Of a stretch of DNA of 64,000 nucleotides, positions 21,768 through 31,877 are shown one piece after another. Below the pieces are notes generated by a model. It was not told the origin of the DNA. It saw only the letters and a program-made list of their open reading frames with translations, and ran no database searches. A program made the translations under genes and the position numbers. Source of the DNA: Lantana camara (taxonomy: Eukaryota > Streptophyta > Magnoliopsida > Lamiales > Verbenaceae). The stretch is from contig CM074864.1 in NCBI GenBank assembly GCA_037501455.1, positions 56,735,001 through 56,799,000 of the forward strand, given 5' to 3'. How positions within the stretch are numbered: position 1 is the first letter of the stretch; every line of letters starts with the position of its first letter.

Positions 21768-23753
21768 TGTTAGGAATAGTGCCCTTAAAGTAGCATTTGT
21801 GCTTTACTATTTCCTTGTAAAATCACAAACAGTCTTTGAATAATAAACGAAATGATTTTGTTCATAGGCAATCACTTCTTTATGTTCTTATTTAATGCCT
21901 GTTGGGTTTGACTGTGTTCCGATGAGGCCGTTAAAAACTTTACCCTTATGGGAACGGCACATGAAACAAGTTCTTAACTCCATAAGCGAGGATTAGAAAC
22001 TTCACCAAGTCGATGAGTCCGACAGACAGTAGGAGTGTCGACCTTGACTCTATTGAGACTTGCTTATGTGATTATGTCCTTTTGAAGGATCACTCAGTTT
22101 CATGGAGTGATAAGTGCAAACGATGATGCGTTCATAATACATAAGGGTGATTGTTACAAGAATTTCATCACTGAGATGTACCGCGTGAAAACATTCCTAA
22201 ATGGGAAAGGAAGTCTTCTAGAAACTTCCAGATTATGAAATATCTCACAGGTCAATGACGTGATTAATTAATCCTCAGACTTGAGATTCTGTAATGTCTC
22301 ATATAAGCTAACTCTGTAATCTTTGATATAGGTTAAAAAAGGTGTCGAGATATAGACACCTGAACCAAAGCCTATGTTGGGATTACACAAGTGGCATGTG
22401 TAGAACTAGTAGAATTAATAAAGGACCTACACTTGTTAAGAACAAGAATGATCTCTTACAAAATAAGTTGTTCGTAGTCTATTAAATATTAAACCCTTGG
22501 CCAAGGTGGATGAAAGATCACGACATCAAGAAAATGGGGTGTTCTTGGATTGAGATCTAAAATGGATATGTAACGAACTTAACCTTAATGATCAATAATA
22601 TTGAGGCTCTAAGAATATTCTCATGTCTTAGTTCTTGATTGAGAGATGGAGTTGTAGGAGGATCGTATTCACTGATTGTCATTGACTGAAAGGTTATTCG
22701 ATTCATTTTGTTATTCGCCTAGGGGTCACATACCCATTGCTAGATTACGATAGTGTGATCTATGAAGTGATTAATTAATTATGAGAATTAATTAATTAGT
22801 GTCACTTCTAATCGAATAATGAACCTAAAGCGTCACACACAAATACCAGAATACGAGGGTTATGGTAGGATGTTAATTGGATTAATGAAGGATCAAATTA
22901 TTGGTCGAAATGGAGCATGTAACACGTGGGCATTGCCATGTGTCACGCAGCCTACGTGGCTGCCACATATCATGTTATGTCCACATGGCTTTATGCGTGG
23001 CTCTAAACTTGTGATTATTTCACACGTGAATTCTTTTCTAAAATTAATTAATTAAATTATAATTAATTAATTTTGGTCTTTTAATTAATTATTGAATTAA
23101 TTGTTAATACTATTCTCAAATTACTTAACCCAATAAATAATTAATTGGGAATTAAATTATTTATTGAATCTTGACTTTTAACTTTGAGAAGGTTGAAAAG
23201 TCAAACTTTCTATTGTAGGAGAGAGAAGGCATCTCTTGCTAGACTTGGAGAATAAGTTAAGAACTTATTATTCCAATTAAATTAATAATTAAATTAGTTA
23301 ATTAGCGAGCAAGAAAACAATCTCATTGGGCCTTGAAAACCTTAACAGTGCGTCCCATGCTAGTATAAATACTAGTGGTGGTGCTTCTCTTATTCTTTAG
23401 ACCAACACTCAAGAAGTGTTAGGTTTTTTAGAAAAATAAAAGAAAATTTTTCAAAGTAATAATTCTAGCCAAAACACAAGCCATAGAAATAGCATTCTCA
23501 CTAGCTTGATCGTGTTCTAGGACTGGTGTGGATATGCTTTGGAAGATTGCCTACTTTAGGATCTAATCGAAGGTCGTTCGAGGGATTTCGCTTGAAGGGT
23601 ATTTGTTAGGCGGTAACAATATCATAAAAAAGCTTCAATATACGTGAGTTTTATGAAACACCCTATGATACGATACGAGCATTGCAAGTTTTTAGATCTT
23701 CTTTTGGAAAAAAATTTAAACTTCTGCTGCACAACTCTGTTTGTTTTCCAACA
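21768..23753 (+). mobile_element. Solo LTR, copia-like family 1 (copy 1)
   Basis: This 1986 bp unit runs from TGTTAGGAATAGTGCCC to GTTTTCCAACA with perfect TSD GGTAT (21763-21767 and 23754-23758). It carries no coding domain. A plausible TATA box (AGTATAAATACTAG) lies near 23363. It is the same family as the unit at 37897-39822, which it matches along its length. It splits an exon of the Ulp1-like domain. Confidence 0.9.
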
Positions 23754-24453
23754 GGTATATGTCTGTGGCGATGAAACACGGGTGTTTGCAAGTGATATTT
23801 TGAGATTGGTATGGGGTCAGTCCATGAATCAGCTAGTTTCCGAGTCCTATTTTGATATACTGATGGGTAGTGACTACATTTCCCAAAAATCCCACAAAAT
23901 CTATTGTGCTTCTTCATTTATCACGCATCATATAATAGATTTAGAGAAGGGATTCACGAGAACCCAATATCTGTCAGTGAAAATGATAGCTAAATTTCTT
24001 GAAGACCCCAAATTGATGCGTTATGCTTTGCTGCAACTAGAAAGGCTCAACAACGGTGTCATTGACAGATATCGGTAAGTTATATTCCCACTGAACACTA
24101 CCAATCATTGGTATTTGGTTGTTTGCAACACAATGGAGAAGAAGTTCTTTGCGTACAACTCCATGAGTTCACCTAAAACACGTTGTACGGAGAAGGTATG
24201 AGGTTGTTTCATGAAATCATATTGGGAATATAAGGGTATTGCCAAATTTGAAGAAAAGTACCCGCTACCCACTGCCTACCGTATTCAAGCACCAAAGAGA
24301 TTGGACTATGGGGCATCTATTTGCCTCTACATGGAGTTACTTGCAAAGGACACCGCAGAGTTCAACCAGTTTGCAAAAGGAGTCCCCATCGTCGAATACT
24401 GTGTACACATCACCTACATGCTATTGAAATATAGTTGTCAACAGCTTGTATGA
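23754..24453 (+). pseudogene. Mutator-borne gene, Ulp1-like (C48) protease domain, catalytically dead
   Basis: C48 proteases cleave SUMO-like modifiers. Here one frame runs to 24453, broken by TAA at 24076-24078 and TGA at 24199-24201. It reads YVCGDETRVFASDIL, KIYCASSFITHHI and, after the TAA, VIFPLNTTNHWYLVVC, matching the His-Trp core of Ulp1 (His codon 24106-24108). The expected Asp site is Asn (FAYNSM, 24157-24159), and the expected Asp-Cys-Gly site reads Asp-Tyr-Gly (LDYGASICLYMELLA, Tyr codon 24307-24309). Both changes are single transitions away from the active residues. With His alone of the triad retained and two stops, this is a pseudogene. The family call rests on motif order, not a search. 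Confidence 0.78.
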
Positions 24454-25897
24454 ATGAACTAATGATTTTTTAATTTATAATTGTTAACTTTCTTTATGAT
24501 ACAATTTATGATGAATCAGAAAGGCACAATGGTTGATAATAATTAGCTTTAACTACAGTTTCCTGAGCTTCACTTATATGGTAATGAATTGCTTGCTCAG
24601 GTTGCATATATAGGATTAATTGTAGAGATTCTAGAGTTATGAGTTAAATATGCGTACTGAAAACCTGGCTTTGTAGAGTTGTGGGTTAAATATGTGAAAT
24701 TAAAAGCAGACTTTGTGGAGTCATGGGTTAAATTTGCGGAATTAAAAGCAGATTTTATGGAGTGATTGATTAAATATTCCTAATAAAAACCTGACTTTGT
24801 AGAGTTATGGGTTAAATATTCCTAATGAAAACCTTTGTAAAGTTATGGGTTAAATATACGTAATGAAAACCTGACTTTGTAGAGTTACGGGTTAAATATG
24901 TGGAATTAAAAGCAGACTTTGTGGGGTGATAGGTTAAATATTCCTAATAAAAACCTGACTTTGTAGAGTTATGGGTTAAACATTTCTAATGAAAACCTGA
25001 CTTTGTAGAGTATAACTAAGTTTGTAGTTAGTGTTCACAAAAATTAAGTTTGTAGTTAGAGTTCACAAAAATTACCATTATAATTTAATAAATATACATA
25101 AAGAACATGTAAGTATCTACAATATGTAATCATGAAGTCCTTCCAATTAATATTGAGTTCTATTGTTTATGACGGCAACATATATAGGTGTCCACAACAT
25201 GTAATCATGAAGTCCTTCCAATTAATATTGAGTTCTATTGTTTATGATGGTAACATATATAGGTGTCCACATCATGTAATCATGAAGTCCTTCCAATTAT
25301 TCTTGAGTGTTACTGAATTATTTAACGCATCACTCCATAAAGTCCGTTTTTAATTTCGAATATTTATCTCATAACTCCACAAAGTCTTCTTTTAATTCCG
25401 TATATTTAACCCATAACTCTAGAAAGTCAGGTTTTGATTACGCATATTTAACCCATAACTCTACAGAGGTTTTCATTAAGAATATTTAACTCATAACTCT
25501 ACAAAGTCAGGCTTTTATTAGGAATATTTAACCCATTACTCCATAAAGTCTGTTTTTAATTCCTCATATTTAACCCATAACTCTACAAACCCATATTTTC
25601 ATTCCGCATATTTAACCCATAACTCTACAATCTGCACAATTAATCCTATATATGCAACCTGAGCAAGCAATTCATTACCACATAAGTAAAGCTCAAGAAA
25701 TTGTTGGTGAAGCTCATTATTATCAACCATTGTGCCTTTCTGATTCATCATAAATTGTATCATAAAGAAAGTTAACAATTACAAAATAAAAAATCATTAG
25801 TTCATCCATATAAGCTATTGGCAACCATATTTCAATAGCATGTGGGCGATGTGTACACGGTATTCGGCGATGGTAACTCCTTTTGCAATCCGGTTGA
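24362..25897. repeat. Large inverted repeat copying the 3' end of the Ulp1-like gene
   Basis: The arms are about 24362-25015 (plus) and 25325-25897 (inverted), with a spacer of about 310 bp. The outer 270 bp of each arm include the last codons of the gene: GCAAAAGGAG, TGTGTACACATC and CATGCTATTGAAATAT on the left recur in reverse complement at 25800-25897. The inner part of each arm is a degenerate minisatellite of about 40 bp (AACCTGACTTTGTAGAGTTA then TGGGTTAAATATTCC). Identity looks near 90% in the outer arms. A transcript across this would fold into a long hairpin. Confidence 0.85.
25111..25310 (+). repeat. 75 bp tandem repeat at the hairpin centre
   Basis: Two full copies and a partial third begin CATGAAGTCCTTCCAATTA at 25131, 25206 and 25281. 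They form most of the loop between the inverted arms. Confidence 0.93.
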
Positions 25898-26190
25898 CTC
25901 TACAAAGTCAAGTTTTAATTCCAAATATCCAAGGTGTGACTCTACAAAGTCAGGTTTTCATTACGAATATTTAACCCATAACTCGACAAAGTTAGGTTTA
26001 ATTCCGAATATCCAAGACATCACTCCACAAAGTCTGTTTTTAATTCCAAATAATTAACGTATCACTCCACAAACCAAATATCTAAGGCGTGACTCTACAA
26101 ATTATGAATTTAGTTACGCAATAAATTGTATCATAAATTGAATTTAGTCATGCATCACTCCACAAACCAAATATCCAACTCGTGACTCTT
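25898..26190 (-). repeat. Degenerate 40 bp minisatellite next to the inverted repeat
   Basis: The GACTCTACAAAGTCAGGTTTT-like units (inverted orientation of the arm repeat) continue outside the right arm with increasing decay. Confidence 0.75.
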
Positions 26191-26552
26191 CAGTTTTTGC
26201 AATTATTATATATTCACTACCAAATCCTCACTTATACAGATCTCTTATGGTAGATCATTTCATATTGCTTTAGCTCTCACCGATATGTGCAAAGATGCTC
26301 CAATTTTTTCCTGGAACAAATTCAGATAGAGAATGAAGAGAAACCTCCGATGAGAGCATCTATGCACAGATCGGAAAAAGCTCAAGCAATGGGGGGTGAT
26401 ATGATGAATGTTAGGGGTGGTTCATGTTGTTCAATAATTAAAACGTAATGGAGAGGATTGAAGCTTGGAGATATTACATTTCAAGAAATGCAATGTAAGA
26501 AGTGCACGCAACTTGTTCGATGAAATGCCTTAGAAAAATGTAGTCACTTGCA

Positions 26553-26690
26553 CTGTAAGATTTCTGCATATATCTAAATATATCTCTGCATAAACACATT
26601 GCGAGATTTCTACATATATTTGAATATATTTTCGCATAAACTGACTGTAAGATTTTTGCATATTCCATTTATATTTTTGCATAAACTGGC
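26553..26690 (+). repeat. 46 bp tandem repeat, about three copies
   Basis: Units containing GTAAGATTTCTGCATATAT and CGCATAAACTGACT recur at 46 bp intervals (26555, 26601 and 26647). They are AT-rich and degenerate. Confidence 0.8.
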
Positions 26691-26879
26691 TGATTATTTG
26701 TTACTTTGTTTTTTCCTATAAACTGACTGTAATGATTTATTTTATCACAGAAAATGAAGAGTGACCGAGCTTTTAGAAGATGAACGAACATTCCCAAGAT
26801 GATGAACCATGTCGCACATTCTATTTTTAAATTACATTACTGTAGTTTTGTATTTATGTTTTATTTTCAAGGGATAACT

Positions 26880-27265
26880 CTACAAACCCAGGTTTTAATT
26901 CCAAAAATCAAATGCATGACTCTACAAACCTAGGTTTTAATTCCAAAAGTCAAAGGCGTGACTCTACAAACCCAGGTTTTAATTCCAAAAATCCAAGGGG
27001 TGACTCTACAAACCCAGGTTTTAATTCCAAAAATCAAAGGCGTGACTCTACAAACTCGGAATCCAAGGCGTGACTCTACAAACCCAGGTTTTAATTCCAA
27101 AAATTAAATGTGTGACTCTATGAACCCAAGTTTTAATTCCAAAAGTCAAAGGCGTGACTCTACAAACCGAGGTTTTACTTCCAAAAATCCAAGGGATGAC
27201 TCTACAAATCCAGCTTTTAATTCCAAAAATCAAATGTGTGACTCTACAAACCCAAGTTTTAATTA
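26880..27265 (-). repeat. 39-42 bp minisatellite array
   Basis: About nine units of GACTCTACAAACCCAGGTTT followed by TAATTCCAAAAATCAAAGGC stand in tandem. They are a more homogeneous version of the repeat in the inverted arms, in the same orientation as the right arm. Confidence 0.9.
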
Positions 27266-27269
27266 CCCC

Positions 27270-27939
27270 CATTCACCAAAAGAGAAAATAAACAACCCAA
27301 TAATCCTACACAAAGAGGAATCAACTAAAGCTTCGTGCTATGAAGACAATCCATGAGACAAGAAGAAGAGCTGCCAAAAAATTAAACTTAATCTTAAGAA
27401 CTCTGAATTCAGCATCCCGGATAGCGAGATTTTTGTTAAAGCTAGCGATAAGTGCTCTCATTCAGGGGTCGATTCTGGATCAACCCACACCCACATGCTA
27501 CAAGTTCCCTTGCGACATTTAGCAAACCTCCGACGATGTTGAAGGAAACATATTAACAAGATAATCTGCCCATTAACAACCGTTAAAGCGTTAGTTGGCA
27601 TCAAGAAACAAAAAAAAAAACCACGACATAACGAACTAATAACTTTTTCCAGAAAGACAATGCAAAGCTATCAAAATAAAAATGAAACACAACCAGAACA
27701 ATCCAAACAAATTAGGCATACACAGAACAAGACATATTATAACATCGAAACATTCAAATCTAGAACTGCAAAAGGTTTCATACAGGTCCGCTGATATGCT
27801 TTACTATCCTGCTCACCGTCTCCAGGAGAGAATTAGGGCACCAATCACGCAAAGAAAGAATGGAAATAAAGACTCCGGTGGTGGCTGGTGAGAGTTGGTA
27901 AAGTAGTGATTTGGCGGAAGCAAATTTGGACTGGCAGTA
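27270..27939 (+). other. 3' region of the Mutator-like element, no recognised gene
   Basis: This is sequence between the minisatellite and the right terminal repeat. Short frames occur (for example 27682-27891) but none shows a known domain or repeat pattern. Confidence 0.55.
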
Positions 27940-28088
27940 GTAAAAACGTAAGGACAAAACAGTCTTTAGATGTTTAGGGGGGTTTAGGAAAAATATGTTG
28001 TGTATTGGTGATTTCAAACATAGATTTTTCAAACTAGAGTGTTTATGATAACTTTTCAACATTTTTGGTCCTCTTTATTAACTTCCCC
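27940..28088 (-). repeat. Right terminal inverted repeat of the Mutator-like element
   Basis: On the minus strand it begins GGGGAAGTTAATAAAG and contains the conserved block CCAATACACAACATATTTTT. It is followed outside by the TSD TTATATTAA (28089-28097). Confidence 0.78.
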
Positions 28089-28310
28089 TTATATTAAACA
28101 TAATTATAAAATATATATTAAAATTTTAATATATTTAAATAATAATCTATTTACACACGTAATGAGCCTGCAAGATTACTTGTATTAATAATGAGAGTTC
28201 CTTGTTCTACTTTATATAAATAACCGTTTAAGAGATAATAGTTTCAAAGAAAAGATAATGTTTTTTTATAGATGTTGTGAGATAAGGTATATCAAAAGAG
28301 CATTTTATCC

Positions 28311-28420
28311 TGCCAACAGGGGGTTAGTCAAGTGGTTTGAGGGTTGATTCTCGAAGGCAAAGACCCGAGTTCAAATCCCTCTAGCCACTTGGGGGGGGGG
28401 TGTTTTTTTTTTTTAAAAAA
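28311..28420 (+). mobile_element. tRNA-derived SINE with perfect 17 bp TSD
   Basis: This 110 bp unit has an A box (TTAGTCAAGTGGTT, 28324-28337) and a B box (GAGTTCAAATCCC, 28367-28379). It ends in a G tract, a T tract and an A tract. The duplication AAAAGAGCATTTTATCC stands at 28294-28310 and 28421-28437. It differs in sequence from the SINE at 1961-2060 but shares the tRNA-type promoter. Confidence 0.9.
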
Positions 28421-28559
28421 AAAAGAGCATTTTATCCCGTGCAATCCACAAATTAAATAAAAATATCTTTTTTTGTAATAAATTATTACGATTTTTGTAT
28501 TAATATTTAGGGCTAAATACAGACTCCCTCATCCCTTGGTCGGTTTGACATAAATTCAA

Positions 28560-29240
28560 TGCGAAGAGGCCGTTAGATCAGCTCTTCTCCAAAATCGACG
28601 GACACCTAGAAAGGGATGGCGCTCGATCTCGTACGCAGTCTCGTGGCATCTTCATAATGCCTCGTTATCACGGTTCAGTTCGATCTGCGAGGGGTGTTGT
28701 AGCCGCCAACCTAGCCATTTCATCTGAGGTGAATGTGAAGAGGGCATTGGGTTAATCCCACTCTCAAATCAACCTGCCTCTGGGAGACGACAGGAGGTCG
28801 ATCTCCCAGGCGGTCTCATAGGCATCTGCACAACGCATCAAAATTACGGCTCAGGTCGATCTGCGTGGGGCGTCGTAGCAACCATCCTGGCCTTTTCATC
28901 CTGAGGTGAATGTGAAGAGGGCATTAGGTCAATCCCACTCTCAAATTGACCTGCCTTTGGGAGATGACTGGAGGTCGATCTCTCAGGCGGTCTCATGGAC
29001 GTCTTCGCAACGCATCAACATTGCGGCTCAAGTCGATCTGCGTGGGGCGTCGTAGCAGCTAACCTGGCCATTTCATCTTGAGGTGAATGTGAAGAGGGAA
29101 TTGGGTCAATCCCACTCTCAAATTGACCTGCCTTTGGGAGACGACTGGAGGTCGATCTCTCAGGCGGTCTCATGGCCATCTTCGCAACGCATCAACATTG
29201 CGGCTTAGGTCGATATGTGCGCGGCGCACATCAATCAGCC
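28560..29240 (-). repeat. 177 bp tandem array, left copy (about 4 units)
   Basis: Units with GGTCGATCTGCGTGGGGCG, CCATTTCATCCTGAGGTGAA and CTCAGGCGGTCTCATGG recur about every 176-177 bp (anchor positions 28685, 28861, 29038 and 29213). The same array exists in the right internal region at 40795-41654 plus 50994-51240. Confidence 0.92.
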
Positions 29241-29896
29241 TAGCCGCTGTGTCTCGAGCTTAATGTGTCGGGATCTGATTCTCAGATTGTCAAACTCATG
29301 GTGATCGATGCTTACAACATATTTCCTGTGATGCGCATGGCTAGGTGAAAGGGTTGAGACACCTGTTTACCCCTCCAATTTGAGCTAGAGTAGTGTACAC
29401 CTGCTCAACCTACCCTTGATCGATCTAAGGAATGATCCCATAGATCACTTGGGCGGGTTGGCCATTTGGAAAACGTACGGTATTAGGGGCACAAACGCCT
29501 GGATAGATGGGCAGGCGGTGGTGTTTACAGCTATGGGGCTCAAACTCTTGTGGGGCTTTACTGGCATGGTGGATCTGGTTGATACGGCTCACGGCTTTGA
29601 GTGGCTACCAATAGGATCTGCTCTTTCCATTCTAGGAATGCGTCTAAGTCCGCCAGAGTGACGGTGATCCTCGTTGTTACCTCAAGTCAAGGTAGAGAAA
29701 GATTATTTTTGGGCTCGACTTATCTAGTCGATTGAGGTAATGCTAGAACGTGACCAAACGGTGGTTGGTCGCGCCTGCCATTGGTCACTTCTTCAAGTCG
29801 TCTTCATGATCCTGCTAAATGTGTCTTGAGTTCACCATATTGCGCTAGGTTTTTTATTTTTTCTCCGTTAGGTCGAGTGGAAAGAATAGAAGATTT
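29241..29896 (-). other. gag leader region, left copy
   Basis: This is collinear with 60962-61496 and parts of 51241-51370 in the right copy. In the right copy this region encodes a gag-like N-terminus; here the frame is more broken. It lies just downstream (minus strand) of the primer-binding site. Confidence 0.75.
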
Positions 29897-29912
29897 CCCA
29901 CAGACGGCGCCA
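29897..29912 (-). promoter_or_regulatory. Primer-binding site, left element
   Basis: The minus strand reads TGGCGCCGTCTGTGGG three bases after the LTR end. TGGCGCC is the start of the minus-strand primer site in many plant Tat elements and matches the 3' end of tRNA-Asp-type primers over a short stretch. Confidence 0.72.
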
Positions 29913-29915
29913 ACC

Positions 29916-31509
29916 TGATCCGGCTCAAATCTGGTCGATCCGAGTTATCAAACTGGGCGGTAGGTTTGGGTCGATCAGTCAAGAATTTATAAGAGTGGGT
30001 TCTTCTCGACCTGCAAAACCGATAACACCTAAGGGGTAAAACAACAGGGGTTTTAGCCGGCGTTGCCCCTCCCACGCTCAAGTCAGTATATAGTTCTTAG
30101 AAAGAGAATAAAGGCAGTAAAAGAGCTTTGAAAACTATTCAATGTGCTTGAATGAGCTTAGATGAGCTTCCAAGCTACTATTGAGAAAGGGGGTATTTAT
30201 AGGTTTGAGCCATTAACGCACTAAGTACGCGCATTGTGGTGTGGCATTAATTGTGGTTGTAATCGCTCTGGCTGTTTACTATTTTTAACCTGACCAGAGT
30301 TATACAGTTCATACCATTCATTCCTCTTTAGATATATCAAGTACTAAGGAGCATTAATTGCTTCCTTATACACTTGTCCTAGGGAATGAGATGATGACAC
30401 GTGTCCCGACATAGATGTTTTATGGTACGGACCTGTCGGGTGACTCATGACGTCGATCTGGGGATCGATGTATGGTCGATAGGTATGTACATACAAACGA
30501 GATCGAAGGTTTCCAGGTAGTTCTCAAACAGATAACTGGGACAGATCGATACTGAGTGGTTCACTCGTTGAGACTGATAGTCGCAGGTCATCGACCTCAA
30601 GACCAGATGGAACGAGACAAACTCTTAGGGTCTTTGTGTCGACCTGGGTGGCGTTTGTGCCACGTAGCAGGGCGTCAGGCGTCCACGTGGTCCTACGTGG
30701 CTTACATGTGGTCCTACGTGGTGCTTGCGGCATATGGAGCTATCGAGGACCTCGATACATCGATTTAGAGTTTGATGTAGGGGCCCTCTTGCCTGTGCTA
30801 GTTGTAGATCGATCTCGACACTTTGAAGCCCGACCTCTGGACTAGGTCAGTTTGGCCTTGGCTTGTATAGACTTGATTATATCAACCTCTCTTATAAAAT
30901 TGACCTCTCAGGCGGTCTAAGGTCAGGCCTAATCGACCTCGGTTGATGACTCGACCTGAGGTTCGCTAGGTCTTGTCGAGCGGATCATGGTCGACCTCTC
31001 GTCCTTAAACTCAATAAGTTTGGTTTAGCTCGACGGCCAATTTTACTATTAGACCTGAAGGTCTAGTGATTGGATCGACCTCTTAGCCAGGCCGACCTCA
31101 GGGCTTATTTGCTCAACTTGATGGCTGACCGCTTGCTTGGTCGACCTCATGGCATCGACCTTACGACCTCTAAGTTTAGTGGGTTGACCCCAGCTGGTTC
31201 GACCTGGCTGGGTAACCTGGCCTCTGGGTCATTAATCTGGGTCCTCGTGATATCTCTTGGGATGTCCGCATGGCCCTCTGTTAAGTTATCCTTTCGGACG
31301 TAATGCTGGACGTATGACCTGTCGACCTCTAGGACTGGCCAATTAGATCTTGTCCAAAACAAATCATTTGACCTCTCGATATGAGTTAGGTTGGTCGACC
31401 CCTGCCAGTTCGAACTAATTGGATGACCCGACCTCAACAGTCATTCACCTGGATCCATTTGACACCGTTCTAGTGTTGCACCGTGTCATATCCAAATTAT
31501 GCCATTTCA
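29916..31509 (-). repeat. Left (shared) LTR of the Tat-like complex
   Basis: This 1594 bp LTR on the minus strand has TG at 31509 and CA at 29916. It aligns with 61516-63490, except that it lacks the TRIM and keeps about 95 bp around 30375-30465 that the right copy has lost. The plus-strand sequence is strikingly rich in TCGACCTC motifs (30890-31440). Confidence 0.85.
30194..30201 (-). promoter_or_regulatory. TATA box, left LTR of the Tat-like complex
   Basis: The minus strand reads AAACCTATAAATACCCCC. It lies about 280 bp before the LTR end, placing R and U5 downstream of it. Confidence 0.78.
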
Positions 31510-31877
31510 GGAGGCCTCCAAATTACCCGGGTGATTTTTCACGGGGGTAATTTTTTTGAGTTGCGCTTTTTTTGATAGGACTTCTGATCTCTCAACTTGT
31601 CCATTTCTCGCTCGGTGTTTAGTACTTGATTTCAACGACCAAGGGTCAATTAACTTTGACATAAGGTTTGGATGATCGATAATTAACTTGAGGCCGAGGG
31701 TCGTATCCTGAAGAGTTTGATTGCAACCTGATTGTGCTCGCATACCCTGAATCTCTTGTAGATCCTGAAGATAATGAGGTGGACATAGATTGGTCGACCC
31801 ATCCTTATGGCTTCATGGTTAGAGTTGTAGCTCGAAGGGATTAGGGCTCGTTTAGGGGTGAGCATTGAGATGTTTGA
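31510..31877 (-). other. 3' internal end of the Tat-like element with possible polypurine tract
   Basis: In minus order this precedes the left LTR. The final bases before the LTR, GGTAATTTGGAGGCCTCC, include a purine-rich GGAGG that could act as the polypurine tract. No coding domain is visible. Confidence 0.5.

Larger units (their letters stand above)
16722..28088 (+). mobile_element. 11.4 kb Mutator-like element carrying a Ulp1-like gene
   Basis: The ends are diverged terminal inverted repeats. The left end reads CGGAGAATTAAT and, further in, CCAATACACAACATATTTTT; the minus strand of the right end reads GGGGAAGTTAAT and also CCAATACACAACATATTTTT. A perfect 9 bp TSD, TTATATTAA, flanks them (16713-16721 and 28089-28097). 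The element contains a decayed multi-exon gene with a C48 (Ulp1-like) protease domain. Mutator-like elements that carry Ulp1 genes are known in plants (Kaonashi, CUMULE). I see no MURA transposase, so it is probably non-autonomous. Two solo LTRs are nested inside, leaving about 6.6 kb of element DNA. Confidence 0.9.

Noticed and set aside
27048..27272. 74-codon minus-strand frame with repeated WVCRVT and FGIKT units
   Set aside because: It is produced by the 39-42 bp minisatellite, whose unit length happens to keep the frame open. No start context or homologue is recognisable.
28311..28420. Possible tRNA gene on the plus strand
   Set aside because: Same reasoning: pol III boxes only, homopolymer tail and a perfect 17 bp duplication.
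28560..29240. CRISPR-like array
   Set aside because: The units are long, head-to-tail and without unique spacers; this is plant retroelement DNA.
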